64,000 nucleotides of DNA from UBA11612 sp965228575 (GCA_965228575.1 CBDDHW010000004.1:1-64000), one strand, 5' to 3'. Positions 9,218-18,782 are shown, counted from the first letter of the stretch. Made by a program: numbers and translations. Notes: generated by a model not told the origin, from the letters alone.

Positions 9218-9268
9218 GGGATCAGGGATCAGGGATCAGGGATCAGGGATCAGGGATCAGGGATCAGG
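9218..9268. repeat. Tandem heptanucleotide repeat (GGGATCA)7 in the nadB leader
   Basis: Seven exact copies of GGGATCA run from 9218 to 9266, followed by a partial GG. On the coding strand of nadB they read TGATCCC and end only 11 bp before the ATG at 9206. Copy number could change by slippage and alter spacing between promoter, ribosome-binding site and start. Similar short heptamer repeats are known from cyanobacteria, where no fixed function is established. Confidence 0.95.
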
Positions 9269-9346
9269 AAATCGTAGACGCATCATGATTCAATGCGCAC
9301 TGTCACGAAGCGCCGCGACTTGTCGCGCTTCTTTATAACGTCACGC

Positions 9347-9793
9347 TTACGGCAGCGTCCCTTTCGACTTAAACCCCGCCGAAGGCAGCGGCACGCTGTA
9401 ATCGGTCAGCAGCTTGCGGATCTCGCCCGGCGGCTCGTAGGTCAACTGCCCGGAAACACGGTAAGCGTCGGCATCGTTGCCGCTTTCAACACGTGCAAAA
9501 GCAGCGGGGAAGGTGAAGACCTGCTTGCCCTTGGCGGGCACCGTCGTGCCGGGCAGGTCGGTAAATGAAAACGTCTCTCGGTCGGGCATATCGACCTCGT
9601 ACTCAGCGCGGACCACCGGCAGCGGGATGTCGTTTGGGTTCTCCGCAACGACCGTCACCAGCACGCGCACGCCCTCGTCGGTCTTCTCATCGACGCGCAC
9701 CGAATCCACCCGGGCCGTGACCTGGCGCAGGTTGGAACTGCAACCGCCAAGCGCCGCCAGAACACACGTCAATACCATAATCATCCGGGCCAT
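9347..9793 (-). CDS. LEA14/WHy-type lipoprotein
   Basis: This is a small secreted lipoprotein of the late-embryogenesis-abundant type 2 (LEA14/water-stress WHy) fold. The signal peptide ends in the lipobox LGGC, with the lipidated cysteine at residue 18. The mature region has the family's pattern: a strand around VRVLVTVVAENPNDIPLPV, where 'NPN' is the hallmark, then a YEVDMP strand and a TVPAKGKQVF strand. At 148 residues it contains one domain. Family members are thought to protect or bind other molecules at membranes; no specific role is known here. It is followed on the same strand by nadB after about 140 bp, including the heptamer repeat. Confidence 0.75.
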   Translation of the reverse strand: MARMIMVLTCVLAALGGCSSNLRQVTARVDSVRVDEKTDEGVRVLVTVVAENPNDIPLPVVRAEYEVDMPDRETFSFTDLPGTTVPAKGKQVFTFPAAFARVESGNDADAYRVSGQLTYEPPGEIRKLLTDYSVPLPSAGFKSKGTLP

Positions 9794-9908
9794 TCATCGC
9801 TCCCAATCGGGTTGAATCACGCCTAACAGGATAGGCCATCCGCCCCCATCAGGCGACCCGAGCCTGGGCCCGTAAGCGCGTCACAGCAAAGTACAGACCG
9901 ACGAAAGA

Positions 9909-12206
9909 TCACGCCCCCGCCACATCCGCCTCGGCCCCGACCGTGCCACCAGCGATCGGCCGCTCCAAAACGCCCTTGACCTTAGGCCAAAGCAGCACCG
10001 CCTCGACCACCATCCAGGCCTCTAATACCAGCGTCGCCACCGCGATCACGATCAGCGCCCAGTTCGGCGAATCGGAATAGAGCCACGCCGGGTGGTCCTC
10101 GCTGCCGACGAACAACTGCCAGCTCATCGCCCAGGCCGGCATGATGAGCATGAAGATCATCGGCAGGATCAGGAACCAGACGGGCTTCTTGCGCCGCCAG
10201 AGGTAAAACCCGATCACCATAAACGCCAATCCCCCGAGCAATTGGTTCGTCGCCCCGAACATCGGCCAAAGGATCATCCCGCCCTTGCCCGCCGCCGCCC
10301 ACGACCACGCACCACCCGCCGGCGGCATCGCCGCCATCACCACCGCCACCAGAATCGCAAACACCGTCGCCCCGTGCTTATTACGCAGCCAGGTCAACGG
10401 ATTCGCCGTCAACCCCCCAGCCCTGCGCGACATACCCCCCACCCCTGCCGCTCGCGGCTTAGCGGTACCCTCACCCGCATCAGAGTTAATGCTCCCCCCA
10501 TCACCAACGCGCGGCGTACCCGCCGCGGCTAAACTTTGTGGATCAATCTCCCACCCACACTCCGGACAGATGCCCGAAACATTCGTAGTCAGGTCGTAAC
10601 CACACTCGATGCAATCCCTGTGTCCGGGTGTCGGCAAAAACGTCGCCGCCAACTCCTGCACCACGTACCTCTGCAACCGGCACGCCGAGTCCAGCGTCGT
10701 CCCCGCAAACGACGCCACTAACACCCCCATCAGCGCCACCGCGATCCCGCCCGGGATACCGATGGTCTTTAAGAAATTGGCAGAGCCATCAACGAACGCG
10801 CCGACCTTTTGCGCTAGGCCACCGGCGGCGGACCAGGAGCGGTATTTCGTCAAAAAAGAAGCGGTTCCAACAATCGCAACCTCATTGTGATTATCTGTTT
10901 GCTTACTGAATACCAAGCCCGCTTCAAATGCATTCGTCGAGTCTGTTTTCCAATCGGGATCAGTAACATTTTTTGGCACATTCTGCTGGTCCCAACGCCA
11001 TGTGCTGCCGTCAAGTATGTCGACCTCATACTCGTAACCATCATTTCCAACAAAGTTGTACAAAGATACTCCGCCACGCAGATTGTCCGATGTGTCGTGA
11101 TTCGCTCCCAACCCCAAACCCGCCACACACGCCAGGATCACGATGGTTGCCAGGAAACCCTCGGTGAGCATGCTGCCGAAGCCGACGAATCGGGCGTCGG
11201 GTTCGCTTTGGAGTTGTTTGCTGCTGGTGCCGGAGCTGACCAGGCAGTGGAAGCCGGAAATAGCGCCGCAGGCGATGGTGATGAAGAGGAAGGGGAAGAT
11301 CATCGGCGCCTCGGCCGGGCTAAAGTCGAAGGCGGGGGCGACGATCTCTAACGGTTGAGGAGCCGCACCCTCAACCGGCGGCGCACCGCCGACAAACGCA
11401 GCGACGACCAGCCCGATCAGGATCAACGCCAGCGCTGTCAGTAGTTGCAGGCTGTTGATGTAGTCGCGAGGCTGCAACAGCGTCCATACCGGCAGCACCG
11501 AGGCGATGTAGGAATACCCAAGCAGGATCACCACCCATGTCATGATCGACCACGACGCCAGCTCCGCGTTGATCGTGCCCAGCAGGCCGTCGTTGCCGTA
11601 GACCACCGTAAGGTACATCACCGCCAGGGCAATCAGCGAAGGCACCGTAAGGTTCACGCCCTTTCGGTGCAGCCAAAGCCCGATGACAACCGCGATCGGG
11701 ACCTGCACCACGCACGGAAAAATCGAAGCGGGGTACTGCTTAAAGACCGCCGCGATGACCAGCCCGAAGATCGCGAGCACGATCGTCAGCGCCAGGAACA
11801 AGACAAACAGAAACAGCAAACGGACACGCTTATTCAAGAGCCGCCCGGCGATGTCGCCGACGGTTTGCCCGTTGTTGCGTAATGAAACAACCAGCGAGCC
11901 GAAGTCATGGACCGCGCCGATGAAGATGCTGCCGAAGACCACCCAAAGAAGCGCCGGCACCCAGCCCCACATCACCGCGATGGCCGGCCCGACGATCGGC
12001 CCGGTGCCCGCGATGCTCGTGAAGTGATGCCCGAACACTACCGCCTTGGGCGAGGGCACGTAGTCATTGCCATCTTTCAGTCGGTGCGACGGGCAGACCG
12101 CGTCGGCGGAGAGGGAAAAGATCTTGCTGCCCAGCCACCGCCCGTAGGTGTGGTAGGCGATCAGGAAAGCGACCCCGGCTCCAAGTGCGATCAGCAGTGT
12201 CTGCAT
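9909..12206 (-). CDS. cstA: CstA-family carbon starvation/peptide transporter with a zinc-ribbon and an AT-rich loop insertion
   Basis: CstA proteins are many-pass inner-membrane transporters for pyruvate or peptides, induced in carbon starvation. Family landmarks include GHHFTSIAGTGPIVGPAIA (about residues 59-77), GAVHDFGSL, FHCLVSSGTSSKQL, AGTTLDSACRLQRYV and the late WPMFGATNQLL. Two unusual inserts are present. Residues 368-447 (nt 10866-11105) form a polar loop rich in Asn, Asp and Tyr whose DNA is visibly more AT-rich than the rest of the gene. Residues 532-551 carry C-x2-C-x11-C-x2-C, a small zinc ribbon (CIECGYDL...CPECGW), followed by a Gly-rich linker before the last helices. The length of 765 residues reflects these inserts. 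No regulator sits beside it. Confidence 0.92.
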   Translation of the reverse strand: MQTLLIALGAGVAFLIAYHTYGRWLGSKIFSLSADAVCPSHRLKDGNDYVPSPKAVVFGHHFTSIAGTGPIVGPAIAVMWGWVPALLWVVFGSIFIGAVHDFGSLVVSLRNNGQTVGDIAGRLLNKRVRLLFLFVLFLALTIVLAIFGLVIAAVFKQYPASIFPCVVQVPIAVVIGLWLHRKGVNLTVPSLIALAVMYLTVVYGNDGLLGTINAELASWSIMTWVVILLGYSYIASVLPVWTLLQPRDYINSLQLLTALALILIGLVVAAFVGGAPPVEGAAPQPLEIVAPAFDFSPAEAPMIFPFLFITIACGAISGFHCLVSSGTSSKQLQSEPDARFVGFGSMLTEGFLATIVILACVAGLGLGANHDTSDNLRGGVSLYNFVGNDGYEYEVDILDGSTWRWDQQNVPKNVTDPDWKTDSTNAFEAGLVFSKQTDNHNEVAIVGTASFLTKYRSWSAAGGLAQKVGAFVDGSANFLKTIGIPGGIAVALMGVLVASFAGTTLDSACRLQRYVVQELAATFLPTPGHRDCIECGYDLTTNVSGICPECGWEIDPQSLAAAGTPRVGDGGSINSDAGEGTAKPRAAGVGGMSRRAGGLTANPLTWLRNKHGATVFAILVAVVMAAMPPAGGAWSWAAAGKGGMILWPMFGATNQLLGGLAFMVIGFYLWRRKKPVWFLILPMIFMLIMPAWAMSWQLFVGSEDHPAWLYSDSPNWALIVIAVATLVLEAWMVVEAVLLWPKVKGVLERPIAGGTVGAEADVAGA

Positions 12207-12409
12207 AAGTAATAAATGCCCCGCCGTATCTCGGCCGAGAGTATGGCACTCACAATTGCCTGACGTGCGATTATATCAACCGTGTCTAGCGGTGTTTGTA
12301 TTTCTTATCGCGAGTATCGGATTGACAGGTCTTGTAATCAGATTTATGTTCGATATCCGTGGTCAGCTATCGGCTTGTTGAAGACGACCACACCCGGGCC
12401 TGCCCTACT

Positions 12410-14194
12410 ATGAATCCACGATATCAGGAATTAACTCATGCCAATGGCCGACCTTGGCCAAGGCCCATGACGGCATTGCGCGAAATGTGGCGTGAGGGCT
12501 ACAGCCTTACCGCGTTGCGGGCCGACGTGATGGCCGGGTTGGTGGTGGGCGTGGTGGCTTTGCCGCTATCAATGGCGTTGGCGATCGCCTGCAACGTACC
12601 GCCACAGTATGGGCTGTACACAGCGATCGTCGCCGGGGCGATTGCAGCCATCACAGGCGGTTCGCGTACAAGCGTCACTGGGCCGACGGCGGCGTTCGTG
12701 GTCGTTCTGCTACCTGTTGTCAGCCAGTACGGCCTGCCGGGGTTGTTGCTTGCAACGAACATGGCGGGCGTGATCATGATCGCCATGGGCATAGCGAGGA
12801 TGGGCCGGTTGATCCAGTTCGTCCCCTACCCCGTCACGACCGGTTTCACCGCCGGGATCGCAGTGGTCATCGCGACGCTGCAGATCAAAGATTTTCTAGG
12901 GCTTCATGTCGAACACATGCCCCAACACTACATCGAACGGGTCGAGGCGCTGCATGCCGCCTTACCCAGCACACACGGCCCAGATGTCTTTATCGGTGCG
13001 CTGACGCTGGTGCTGCTGATCATCTGGCCAAAGGTCACGCGGAGGGTTCCGGCCGCTTTGGTTGCTCTGACCGTGGCAACGCTTGTCGGCTGGCTATTGA
13101 CACACATGTTCGTGGACTTTGAGATCGCGACTATCGGCGGGCGTTTTTTCTATACCGCTGAAGACGGCACCACGGCGTCAGGAATCCCCCAGTTACCCCC
13201 GCTACTGCAATGGCCCTGGCGAGTGGCGGGCGTCGAAGGAGAGCCATTACGCCTGAGCGTACCGCTTATCCGTGACCTGCTTGGCCCGGCGTTTACCATC
13301 GCGATGCTCGGGGCGATCGAATCGCTGCTGTGTGCGGTCGTTGCCGACGGGATGATCGCCAGCAAGCACGACCCGGACGCCGAGTTGATCGGACAGGGGC
13401 TTGGCAATCTGGTCGCACCGTTCTTCGGCGGCTTTGCGGCGACGGGAGCCGTTGCACGGACAGCAACTAATATCCGTGCTGGCGGACGCACACCCATCGC
13501 CGCCGTGGTGCATGCGCTATTCGTGTTGGCCTCCGTGCTTGTCTTGGCGCCCCTGCTGAGCTACCTGCCGTTGGCGGCGCTGGCGGCGTTGCTCCTGGTG
13601 GTGGCGTGGAACATGAGTGAAGCGAAGCACTTTGTCCGTATGCTGCGTGTCGCGCCCCGATCAGATGTGGCGGTCTTGTTGACCTGCTTTAGCTTGACAG
13701 TCTTGATGGACATGGTGATCGCGGTCGCGGCGGGTGTGATCCTGGCGGCATTGCTGTTCATGCAGCGCATGTCGGCTTTGTCCAACACACGAAAGGTCGA
13801 AGGGCATCACTCCCAGATGCTTGCAGCCTTACCCGAAGGTGTTGAGCTATACGAAGTAGCCGGGCCTTTGTTTTTTGGTGCCGCAGAAAAGGCTGCCGGG
13901 GCTCTGGCAGTCGCTGGAGACCGGGCCTCTGTCGTCATCCTGGACCTGGCGGGCGTGCCTGTCATTGATGCGACTGGTTTAGTCGCGCTGGAGTCGGCGA
14001 TCAGCAAGCTCCAGTCTGTGGGCGTGATGGTCGTCCTCGCCGACTGCAATGCCCAACCTCTGGAAGTGATGCACAAAGCGGGCATCAAAGATCAACCTCG
14101 CAAACTGGCGATATGCAAAACGCTCAGTGAGGCGGAGATGCTGGTCAGGCTGGTTGTCCACGAAAAGCCGGAACCGACGACCGCCTCACCTTGA
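12410..14194 (+). CDS. SulP-family anion transporter with STAS domain
   Basis: SulP proteins move sulfate, bicarbonate or dicarboxylates across the inner membrane. The protein starts at ATG 12410 (MNPRYQELTH); the earlier in-frame codons do not look like this family. After a short cytoplasmic helix the core opens with LRADVMAGLVVGVVALPLS, the typical first helix, followed by PPQYGLYTAIVAG and GGSRTSVTGPTAAF. About twelve membrane segments run to roughly residue 450. The C-terminal STAS domain (about 480-590) has VVILDLAGVPVIDATGLVAL, including the serine/threonine loop. The substrate cannot be decided from the sequence alone. The gene ends 9 bp inside the convergent plsC. Confidence 0.93.
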   Translation: MNPRYQELTHANGRPWPRPMTALREMWREGYSLTALRADVMAGLVVGVVALPLSMALAIACNVPPQYGLYTAIVAGAIAAITGGSRTSVTGPTAAFVVVLLPVVSQYGLPGLLLATNMAGVIMIAMGIARMGRLIQFVPYPVTTGFTAGIAVVIATLQIKDFLGLHVEHMPQHYIERVEALHAALPSTHGPDVFIGALTLVLLIIWPKVTRRVPAALVALTVATLVGWLLTHMFVDFEIATIGGRFFYTAEDGTTASGIPQLPPLLQWPWRVAGVEGEPLRLSVPLIRDLLGPAFTIAMLGAIESLLCAVVADGMIASKHDPDAELIGQGLGNLVAPFFGGFAATGAVARTATNIRAGGRTPIAAVVHALFVLASVLVLAPLLSYLPLAALAALLLVVAWNMSEAKHFVRMLRVAPRSDVAVLLTCFSLTVLMDMVIAVAAGVILAALLFMQRMSALSNTRKVEGHHSQMLAALPEGVELYEVAGPLFFGAAEKAAGALAVAGDRASVVILDLAGVPVIDATGLVALESAISKLQSVGVMVVLADCNAQPLEVMHKAGIKDQPRKLAICKTLSEAEMLVRLVVHEKPEPTTASP

Positions 14195-14866
14195 CGGGCC
14201 TTCGAGGCGTTCGGCGAGTTCTAGCCGGAGCTTTTCAACCTCATCCCGCAGGTACGCAAGCCCCCGGTCGGCACCCATATCGATGATCGTCTGCGCCGGG
14301 ATCGGCTTGCCGTAGGACACGCCGATGCGCCCATAGGGCTTAGGGTTTGTGCCACGCTTCCAGACGTTGTACGCACCATCAAGCGCAACCGGAATAATCA
14401 ACGGCTTGGCACGCTTGATGATCAGCATCGTCCCGGTCTCAAATGGCTCAACCTTGCCCGACAGCGTCCGCGCGCCTTCCGGGAAGATCAACAGCGCCTG
14501 GCCTTTTTCCAACTCGGCGATGCACTTGCGCATCGCGCCGACGTCCGACTCGCCCTGCGTGACAGGGATCGCGTTGAGCATGCGGATCAGCCAGGTGAAG
14601 ACCGGGTGGTTCTCAAAAAGCGTCGACCGCGCAAGCGCCGCGAACTGGCGGTGTGAGCAAGCCAATCCGACGATGATCGGGTCCAGGTACGACTGGTGAT
14701 TGCTGACCAGCAGCACGGGGCCGGTGCGTGGTATGTTCCGGCTGCCAAACGAACGGAAGCGGTACAACGGCACAAAGATCAGGAAGCAGATCATGTGCAT
14801 GAAGTGCCAAAAGGCGATGCGCCACAGCGACGCGCCCGGCTGACGGTTACGCAAAGCCTGGATCAC
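14186..14866 (-). CDS. plsC: 1-acyl-sn-glycerol-3-phosphate acyltransferase (PlsC family)
   Basis: PlsC-type acyltransferases add the second acyl chain to lysophosphatidic acid, making phosphatidic acid for membrane phospholipids. The catalytic H-x4-D motif appears as NHQSYLDP at about residues 57-64, preceded by an N-terminal membrane helix. The second hallmark, FPEGAR, lies at about 133-138 and binds the glycerol phosphate. The length of 226 residues is normal. The start overlaps the cmk stop by 4 bp, so it is co-translated with cytidylate kinase; cmk-plsC pairing is common in bacteria. A role in acylating other glycerolipids cannot be excluded. Confidence 0.92.
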   Translation of the reverse strand: MIQALRNRQPGASLWRIAFWHFMHMICFLIFVPLYRFRSFGSRNIPRTGPVLLVSNHQSYLDPIIVGLACSHRQFAALARSTLFENHPVFTWLIRMLNAIPVTQGESDVGAMRKCIAELEKGQALLIFPEGARTLSGKVEPFETGTMLIIKRAKPLIIPVALDGAYNVWKRGTNPKPYGRIGVSYGKPIPAQTIIDMGADRGLAYLRDEVEKLRLELAERLEGPSR

Positions 14867-15549
14867 AGCGTCTGCCCCACAGCCTCGTGGACCAGCCCCT
14901 CGAGCATGTCGACCACTTCGTCCAGCGACATCTGCGACGTGTCGATGCGTTTGGCGTCCTGCGGGCAGATCAGCGGGGCGTCCTTTCGGCTCGAGTCCTT
15001 GCGGTCGCGTTCGAGGATGCCGTTTCGGATCTCCTCAAGGTCCGCCTTCTTGCCCGCCTGCTTGAGCTGCTCGGCCCGCCGCTTGGCGCGGACGCCGGGG
15101 CTGGCGTCCAGATAAAACTTGACCTCGGCATTGGGGAAAACAACCGACCCCTGGTCGCGTCCCTCGGTGACAAGCCGGGGGTGCTCTTCGCCCATCCGCC
15201 GTTGCTCACGCACCATTACGGCACGCACGCCGGAGATCGCGGCGACCTCGGAGACCTGACCGGTCACGTCGCTGTCACGCAGGCGGTCGGTCACGTCCGT
15301 CCCCCCCACGCTCAGCCTAGGCGGGTCGTGCGACCAGTTAAACCGGAACTCGCTGTGACGGGCCAGCTCGACCACGGCGTAGTCTTCGGTCACCGGATCG
15401 ATGCCCCGCTCAACACACTTGGCGCTTAACCCCCGGTACATCGCGCCGGTATCCAGAAACTCCAGGCCCAACCGCTTCGCCAGTCGCCAGGCGACCGTGG
15501 ACTTGCCGGCACCGGCGGGGCCGTCCAGGGTAATAATCAACCTCTGCAT
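14863..15549 (-). CDS. cmk: Cytidylate kinase
   Basis: Cmk phosphorylates CMP and dCMP to the diphosphates in nucleotide recycling. I chose ATG 15549, giving 228 residues. It opens MQRLIITLDGPAGAGKST, the P-loop of the family; the 46 residues available upstream have no likeness to Cmk. The following LGLEFLDTGAMYRGL segment is a Cmk signature, and the lid and NMP-binding parts include VTEGRDQGSVVFPNAEVKFYL. The C-terminal helix region contains KDAPLICPQDAKRIDTSQM. It leads the cmk-plsC operon and diverges from putA over about 120 bp. Confidence 0.95.
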   Translation of the reverse strand: MQRLIITLDGPAGAGKSTVAWRLAKRLGLEFLDTGAMYRGLSAKCVERGIDPVTEDYAVVELARHSEFRFNWSHDPPRLSVGGTDVTDRLRDSDVTGQVSEVAAISGVRAVMVREQRRMGEEHPRLVTEGRDQGSVVFPNAEVKFYLDASPGVRAKRRAEQLKQAGKKADLEEIRNGILERDRKDSSRKDAPLICPQDAKRIDTSQMSLDEVVDMLEGLVHEAVGQTL

Positions 15550-15671
15550 GGGCGGGAGTGTACGGCAAACCGGGCCCGCTGACACGCAGGGGCCTAGAAT
15601 TCGGCGCAATAGGCAGCCAAGACAATCTGCGATACTATTGATATATCTAATACTTGTATCAGGGTGGGCGT

Positions 15672-18644
15672 ATGGGGCTCTTTTCAAAGCGGCGGCAAAC
15701 CGACAAATCCGGCATGATACAAGCGGGTTTCGGGAAACTGGAAGGCAGGATCAGGCAGATCGGCGGGGAACTGCTGAGCTCGGCCCGCGATGCGCCCTCA
15801 CCGCCGGTGGCGGACCGGCTGATGGACTGGGCCATGGCCGACCAGGGCTTCCGTGCCCAACTGTTCCGCTTCACCGACGTCTTCCCCGTGTTGTCCACCC
15901 CGGAGCTTGTGCACGCCCACCTGACGGACTACCTCTCGCAGCCGGGCGTGAAGCCGCCGCCGGGGCTTTCACTTGGGCTCAAGGCCGGGGGCAAGATGAA
16001 AGGGACGCTCGCCAAGACCGTCGCCAGCCAGATCACCGCCACCGCTGAGCGCTTCATCGCAGGGACGGACGCTCGCTCGGCCCTGCCCGCGTTGCGCAAG
16101 CACTGGGACAAGGGCATCGGGTTCTCGGTCGACCTGCTTGGTGAAGCGTGCATCAGCCGGGCGGAAGCTCAAGCATCACGCGAGCGCTACCTGGACCTGA
16201 TCCGCCACCTGCCCGCCGAGGTAAACGATTGGCCCGCTAATACGCTGATCGAAACGGACCACCTCGGGCCGATCCCACGGACCAATGTATCGGTCAAGGT
16301 CAGTTCGCTGGCGGCGAAGACCGACCCGATCGCGCACGACCGTGTGATCGAGGAGTTGACCGAATCGCTCGGGCCGATCCTCCAAGAAGCATCAAAGCTC
16401 GGCGTGTTCGTGAACTTCGACATGGAGCAGCACGAACTGAAAGACCTCACGCTGGACCTCTTCATGCGCTGCTGCGAAAAATACCCCTTTAAGGCGGGGC
16501 TGGCACTTCAAGCCTACCTGCGCAGCGCGGAGAATGATGCACAGCGTTTGATCGACTGGTCACGCTCGACAGGCCGACATGTCACAGTACGTCTAGTAAA
16601 AGGCGCGTACTGGGATTACGAAACCATCTACGCGGAACAGATGGGTTGGCCCGTGCCGGTGTGGGGCCGAAAGGCGGACACCGATTCGTGCTTCGAGCGT
16701 GTCGCGGCACAACTAATCGAAGCAACACCACGAACCAAAGTTCAGGGCGGTGTTAAGCTCGCTTTGGGTTCGCATAATGTGCGTTCAATCGCGTCTGCGT
16801 TAGCGCACCTTGAGTCCGCTGACCTGCCCAAGGAAGCGATCGAGGTCCAGATGCTCACCGGGATGGCGGAACCTATCAAGCTGGCGCTGGTTGAGCGTGG
16901 TATCCGCCTGCGTGAGTACGTTCCGGTCGGGCAGATGATCCCGGGCATGGCGTACCTGGTCCGTCGGCTGCTTGAAAACTCATCGAATCAGTCCTGGCTC
17001 AAGGCGGGGTTTGTCCAGGGTGAATCGGAAGAATCGCTGCTTGCTGCGCCGATACCTGGCGAAGCGAACGACCCCGGTGAGCAACGTATCCAGGACGCCC
17101 CGGCTCGGCACAAGCTCTCTGACTCGGTCGATGGCGTGGGTGACGGCAAGCCCTTCTTCAACGAACCTATGCGCGACTTTGCAGATGCAAAACAAAGAGA
17201 AGCGTTTGCCGCTGCGATTGCTGATGCAGGTGTTCCGAGGATCGAAAACGACAGCACCGTCGAGCAGGCTAACATCGCCGTCGATCGCGCTTCAGCCGTG
17301 TTTGCGTCCTGGCGCGATACCGATGTCTTAAAGCGTGCCGTGATGCTGACGCGCACCGCGGAATTGATGCAGCAACGCAGGGATGAGCTATCGGGCATCA
17401 TCATCCGCGAAGCGGGCAAGCCCTGGCGCGAGGCCGATGCTGACGTGTGCGAAGCAATCGACTTCTGCGAGTACTACGCCCGCCAGGCGGTTGGTATGTT
17501 CCGCCCAAAACGACTTGGCCAATTTATCGGCGAACACAACACGCAGTGGTATGAGCCGCGCGGCGTATCCGTCGTGATCAGCCCGTGGAACTTCCCGCTT
17601 GCGATCTGCTGCGGGATGACCGCTGCGGCGCTGGTGACCGGAAACCCGGTGATCGTGAAGCCCGCAGAACAGACGCCGGGCATCGCGAAGATGATGTGCG
17701 ACCTGTTTCACAAAGCGGGCGTGCCGGGCGACGTGCTTCAGTTTCTGGCTGGTGAGGGTGAGACGGTCGGGGCCGCGCTGGTGCGACACCCGGGTGTTGC
17801 GCTGATCGCGTTCACCGGCTCAAAGGCTGTGGGGTTAAACATCATCCAGGCAGCGGGCCACACAACCGAGGGGCAACGCCACGTCAAGCACGTGGTCTGC
17901 GAGATGGGCGGGAAGAACGCGATCATTGTCGATGCGTCGGCAGACTTGGACGAAGCTGTGCTGGGTGTGCGAAACGCGGCCTTTGGCTACAGCGGGCAAA
18001 AATGTTCGGCGTGCAGCCGGGCGATCGTGATGGATGGCATCCACGACCTGTTCCTTGAGCGTCTGGTCGAATCGACCAAAGCGCTGGTTATCGGTGATCC
18101 ACTTAACCCAGCGACGGATGTCGGTCCGGTGATCGATGCAGAAGCGGCCCAAAAAATCCGGGAGTACATCCAGATCGGTAAAGAGGAAGGTGGTGTAGCC
18201 CTGTCGATGCCCGTGCCTGATGGCTTGCCAACGGACGCGCCCGCCCTGCCGTATGCCGGGCCGAGCATTTTCAGTGGTATCAAGCCCGAGCATCGGTTAG
18301 CACAAGAAGAAGTCTTCGGCCCGGTGCTGGCGCTGATCCGCGCATCTTCTTTTGATGAGGCGCTGTCGATCGCGAACATGACCGACTACAAACTCACCGG
18401 CGGTGTCTACAGCCGAACCCCTAAACACCTGGAACAAGCGACACGAGACTTCCGCGTCGGCAACCTGTACCTGAACCGCCCCAACACCGGCGCGCTCGTC
18501 GGCAGGCAGCCGTTCGGCGGGTTCGGCCTGTCAGGCATGGGCACCAAGGCCGGCGGCGACGACTACCTGCTGCAATTCGTCGTCCCACGTGCGGTGTGCG
18601 AAAACACGATGCGCCGCGGCTTCTCGCCTGAGTTGATGGACTGA
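15672..18644 (+). CDS. putA: Bifunctional proline dehydrogenase/delta-1-pyrroline-5-carboxylate dehydrogenase
   Basis: PutA converts proline to glutamate in two linked steps: a flavin-dependent proline dehydrogenase feeds an NAD-dependent aldehyde dehydrogenase. The start at 15672 (MGLFSKRRQ) has a purine-rich AGGGTGGG just upstream. The N-terminal PRODH barrel covers about residues 30-480, with VRLVKGAYWDYE and REYVPVGQM. The dehydrogenase half begins near 540 and shows ISPWNFPLAICCG, CEMGGKNAIIVD (the catalytic glutamate) and GYSGQKCSACSR with the catalytic cysteine near residue 777. No ribbon-helix-helix DNA-binding domain precedes the PRODH part, so this is the short, non-regulatory PutA type, about 990 residues. 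The gene has no partner operon; an inverted-repeat element begins at its stop codon. Confidence 0.95.
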   Translation: MGLFSKRRQTDKSGMIQAGFGKLEGRIRQIGGELLSSARDAPSPPVADRLMDWAMADQGFRAQLFRFTDVFPVLSTPELVHAHLTDYLSQPGVKPPPGLSLGLKAGGKMKGTLAKTVASQITATAERFIAGTDARSALPALRKHWDKGIGFSVDLLGEACISRAEAQASRERYLDLIRHLPAEVNDWPANTLIETDHLGPIPRTNVSVKVSSLAAKTDPIAHDRVIEELTESLGPILQEASKLGVFVNFDMEQHELKDLTLDLFMRCCEKYPFKAGLALQAYLRSAENDAQRLIDWSRSTGRHVTVRLVKGAYWDYETIYAEQMGWPVPVWGRKADTDSCFERVAAQLIEATPRTKVQGGVKLALGSHNVRSIASALAHLESADLPKEAIEVQMLTGMAEPIKLALVERGIRLREYVPVGQMIPGMAYLVRRLLENSSNQSWLKAGFVQGESEESLLAAPIPGEANDPGEQRIQDAPARHKLSDSVDGVGDGKPFFNEPMRDFADAKQREAFAAAIADAGVPRIENDSTVEQANIAVDRASAVFASWRDTDVLKRAVMLTRTAELMQQRRDELSGIIIREAGKPWREADADVCEAIDFCEYYARQAVGMFRPKRLGQFIGEHNTQWYEPRGVSVVISPWNFPLAICCGMTAAALVTGNPVIVKPAEQTPGIAKMMCDLFHKAGVPGDVLQFLAGEGETVGAALVRHPGVALIAFTGSKAVGLNIIQAAGHTTEGQRHVKHVVCEMGGKNAIIVDASADLDEAVLGVRNAAFGYSGQKCSACSRAIVMDGIHDLFLERLVESTKALVIGDPLNPATDVGPVIDAEAAQKIREYIQIGKEEGGVALSMPVPDGLPTDAPALPYAGPSIFSGIKPEHRLAQEEVFGPVLALIRASSFDEALSIANMTDYKLTGGVYSRTPKHLEQATRDFRVGNLYLNRPNTGALVGRQPFGGFGLSGMGTKAGGDDYLLQFVVPRAVCENTMRRGFSPELMD

Positions 18645-18782
18645 ATGTCACAATGCACGGATGAACAATGCACGAATGCCGAATGGCTGTTCAAATGACA
18701 AATGACCTAAATGCAAGACAACATTTCGACACTATTGCATTCGAAATTCTTTCGGCATTCACACATTAATTATTCGACATTC
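18643..18782. repeat. AT-rich intergenic element with nested inverted repeats
   Basis: The gap between putA and mltA is AT-rich and built of related short words (AATGCAC, GAATG, CATTCG). Two pairs of inverted repeats are nested: GAATGTC at 18643 with GACATTC at 18776, and the perfect ten-base pair GAATGCCGAA at 18674 with TTCGGCATTC at 18751. It could be a small dispersed repeat of the REP or MITE type or a bidirectional terminator. It begins at the putA stop codon and ends 11 bp before the mltA stop. Confidence 0.55.

Noticed and set aside
9218..9268. Possible CRISPR repeat
   Set aside because: The units are 7 bp and directly abutting, with no spacers.
9307..9334. Hairpin GAAGCG...CGCTTC as terminator of the LEA-like gene
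   Set aside because: The T-run is on the wrong strand for that gene, and nothing on the plus strand ends there.
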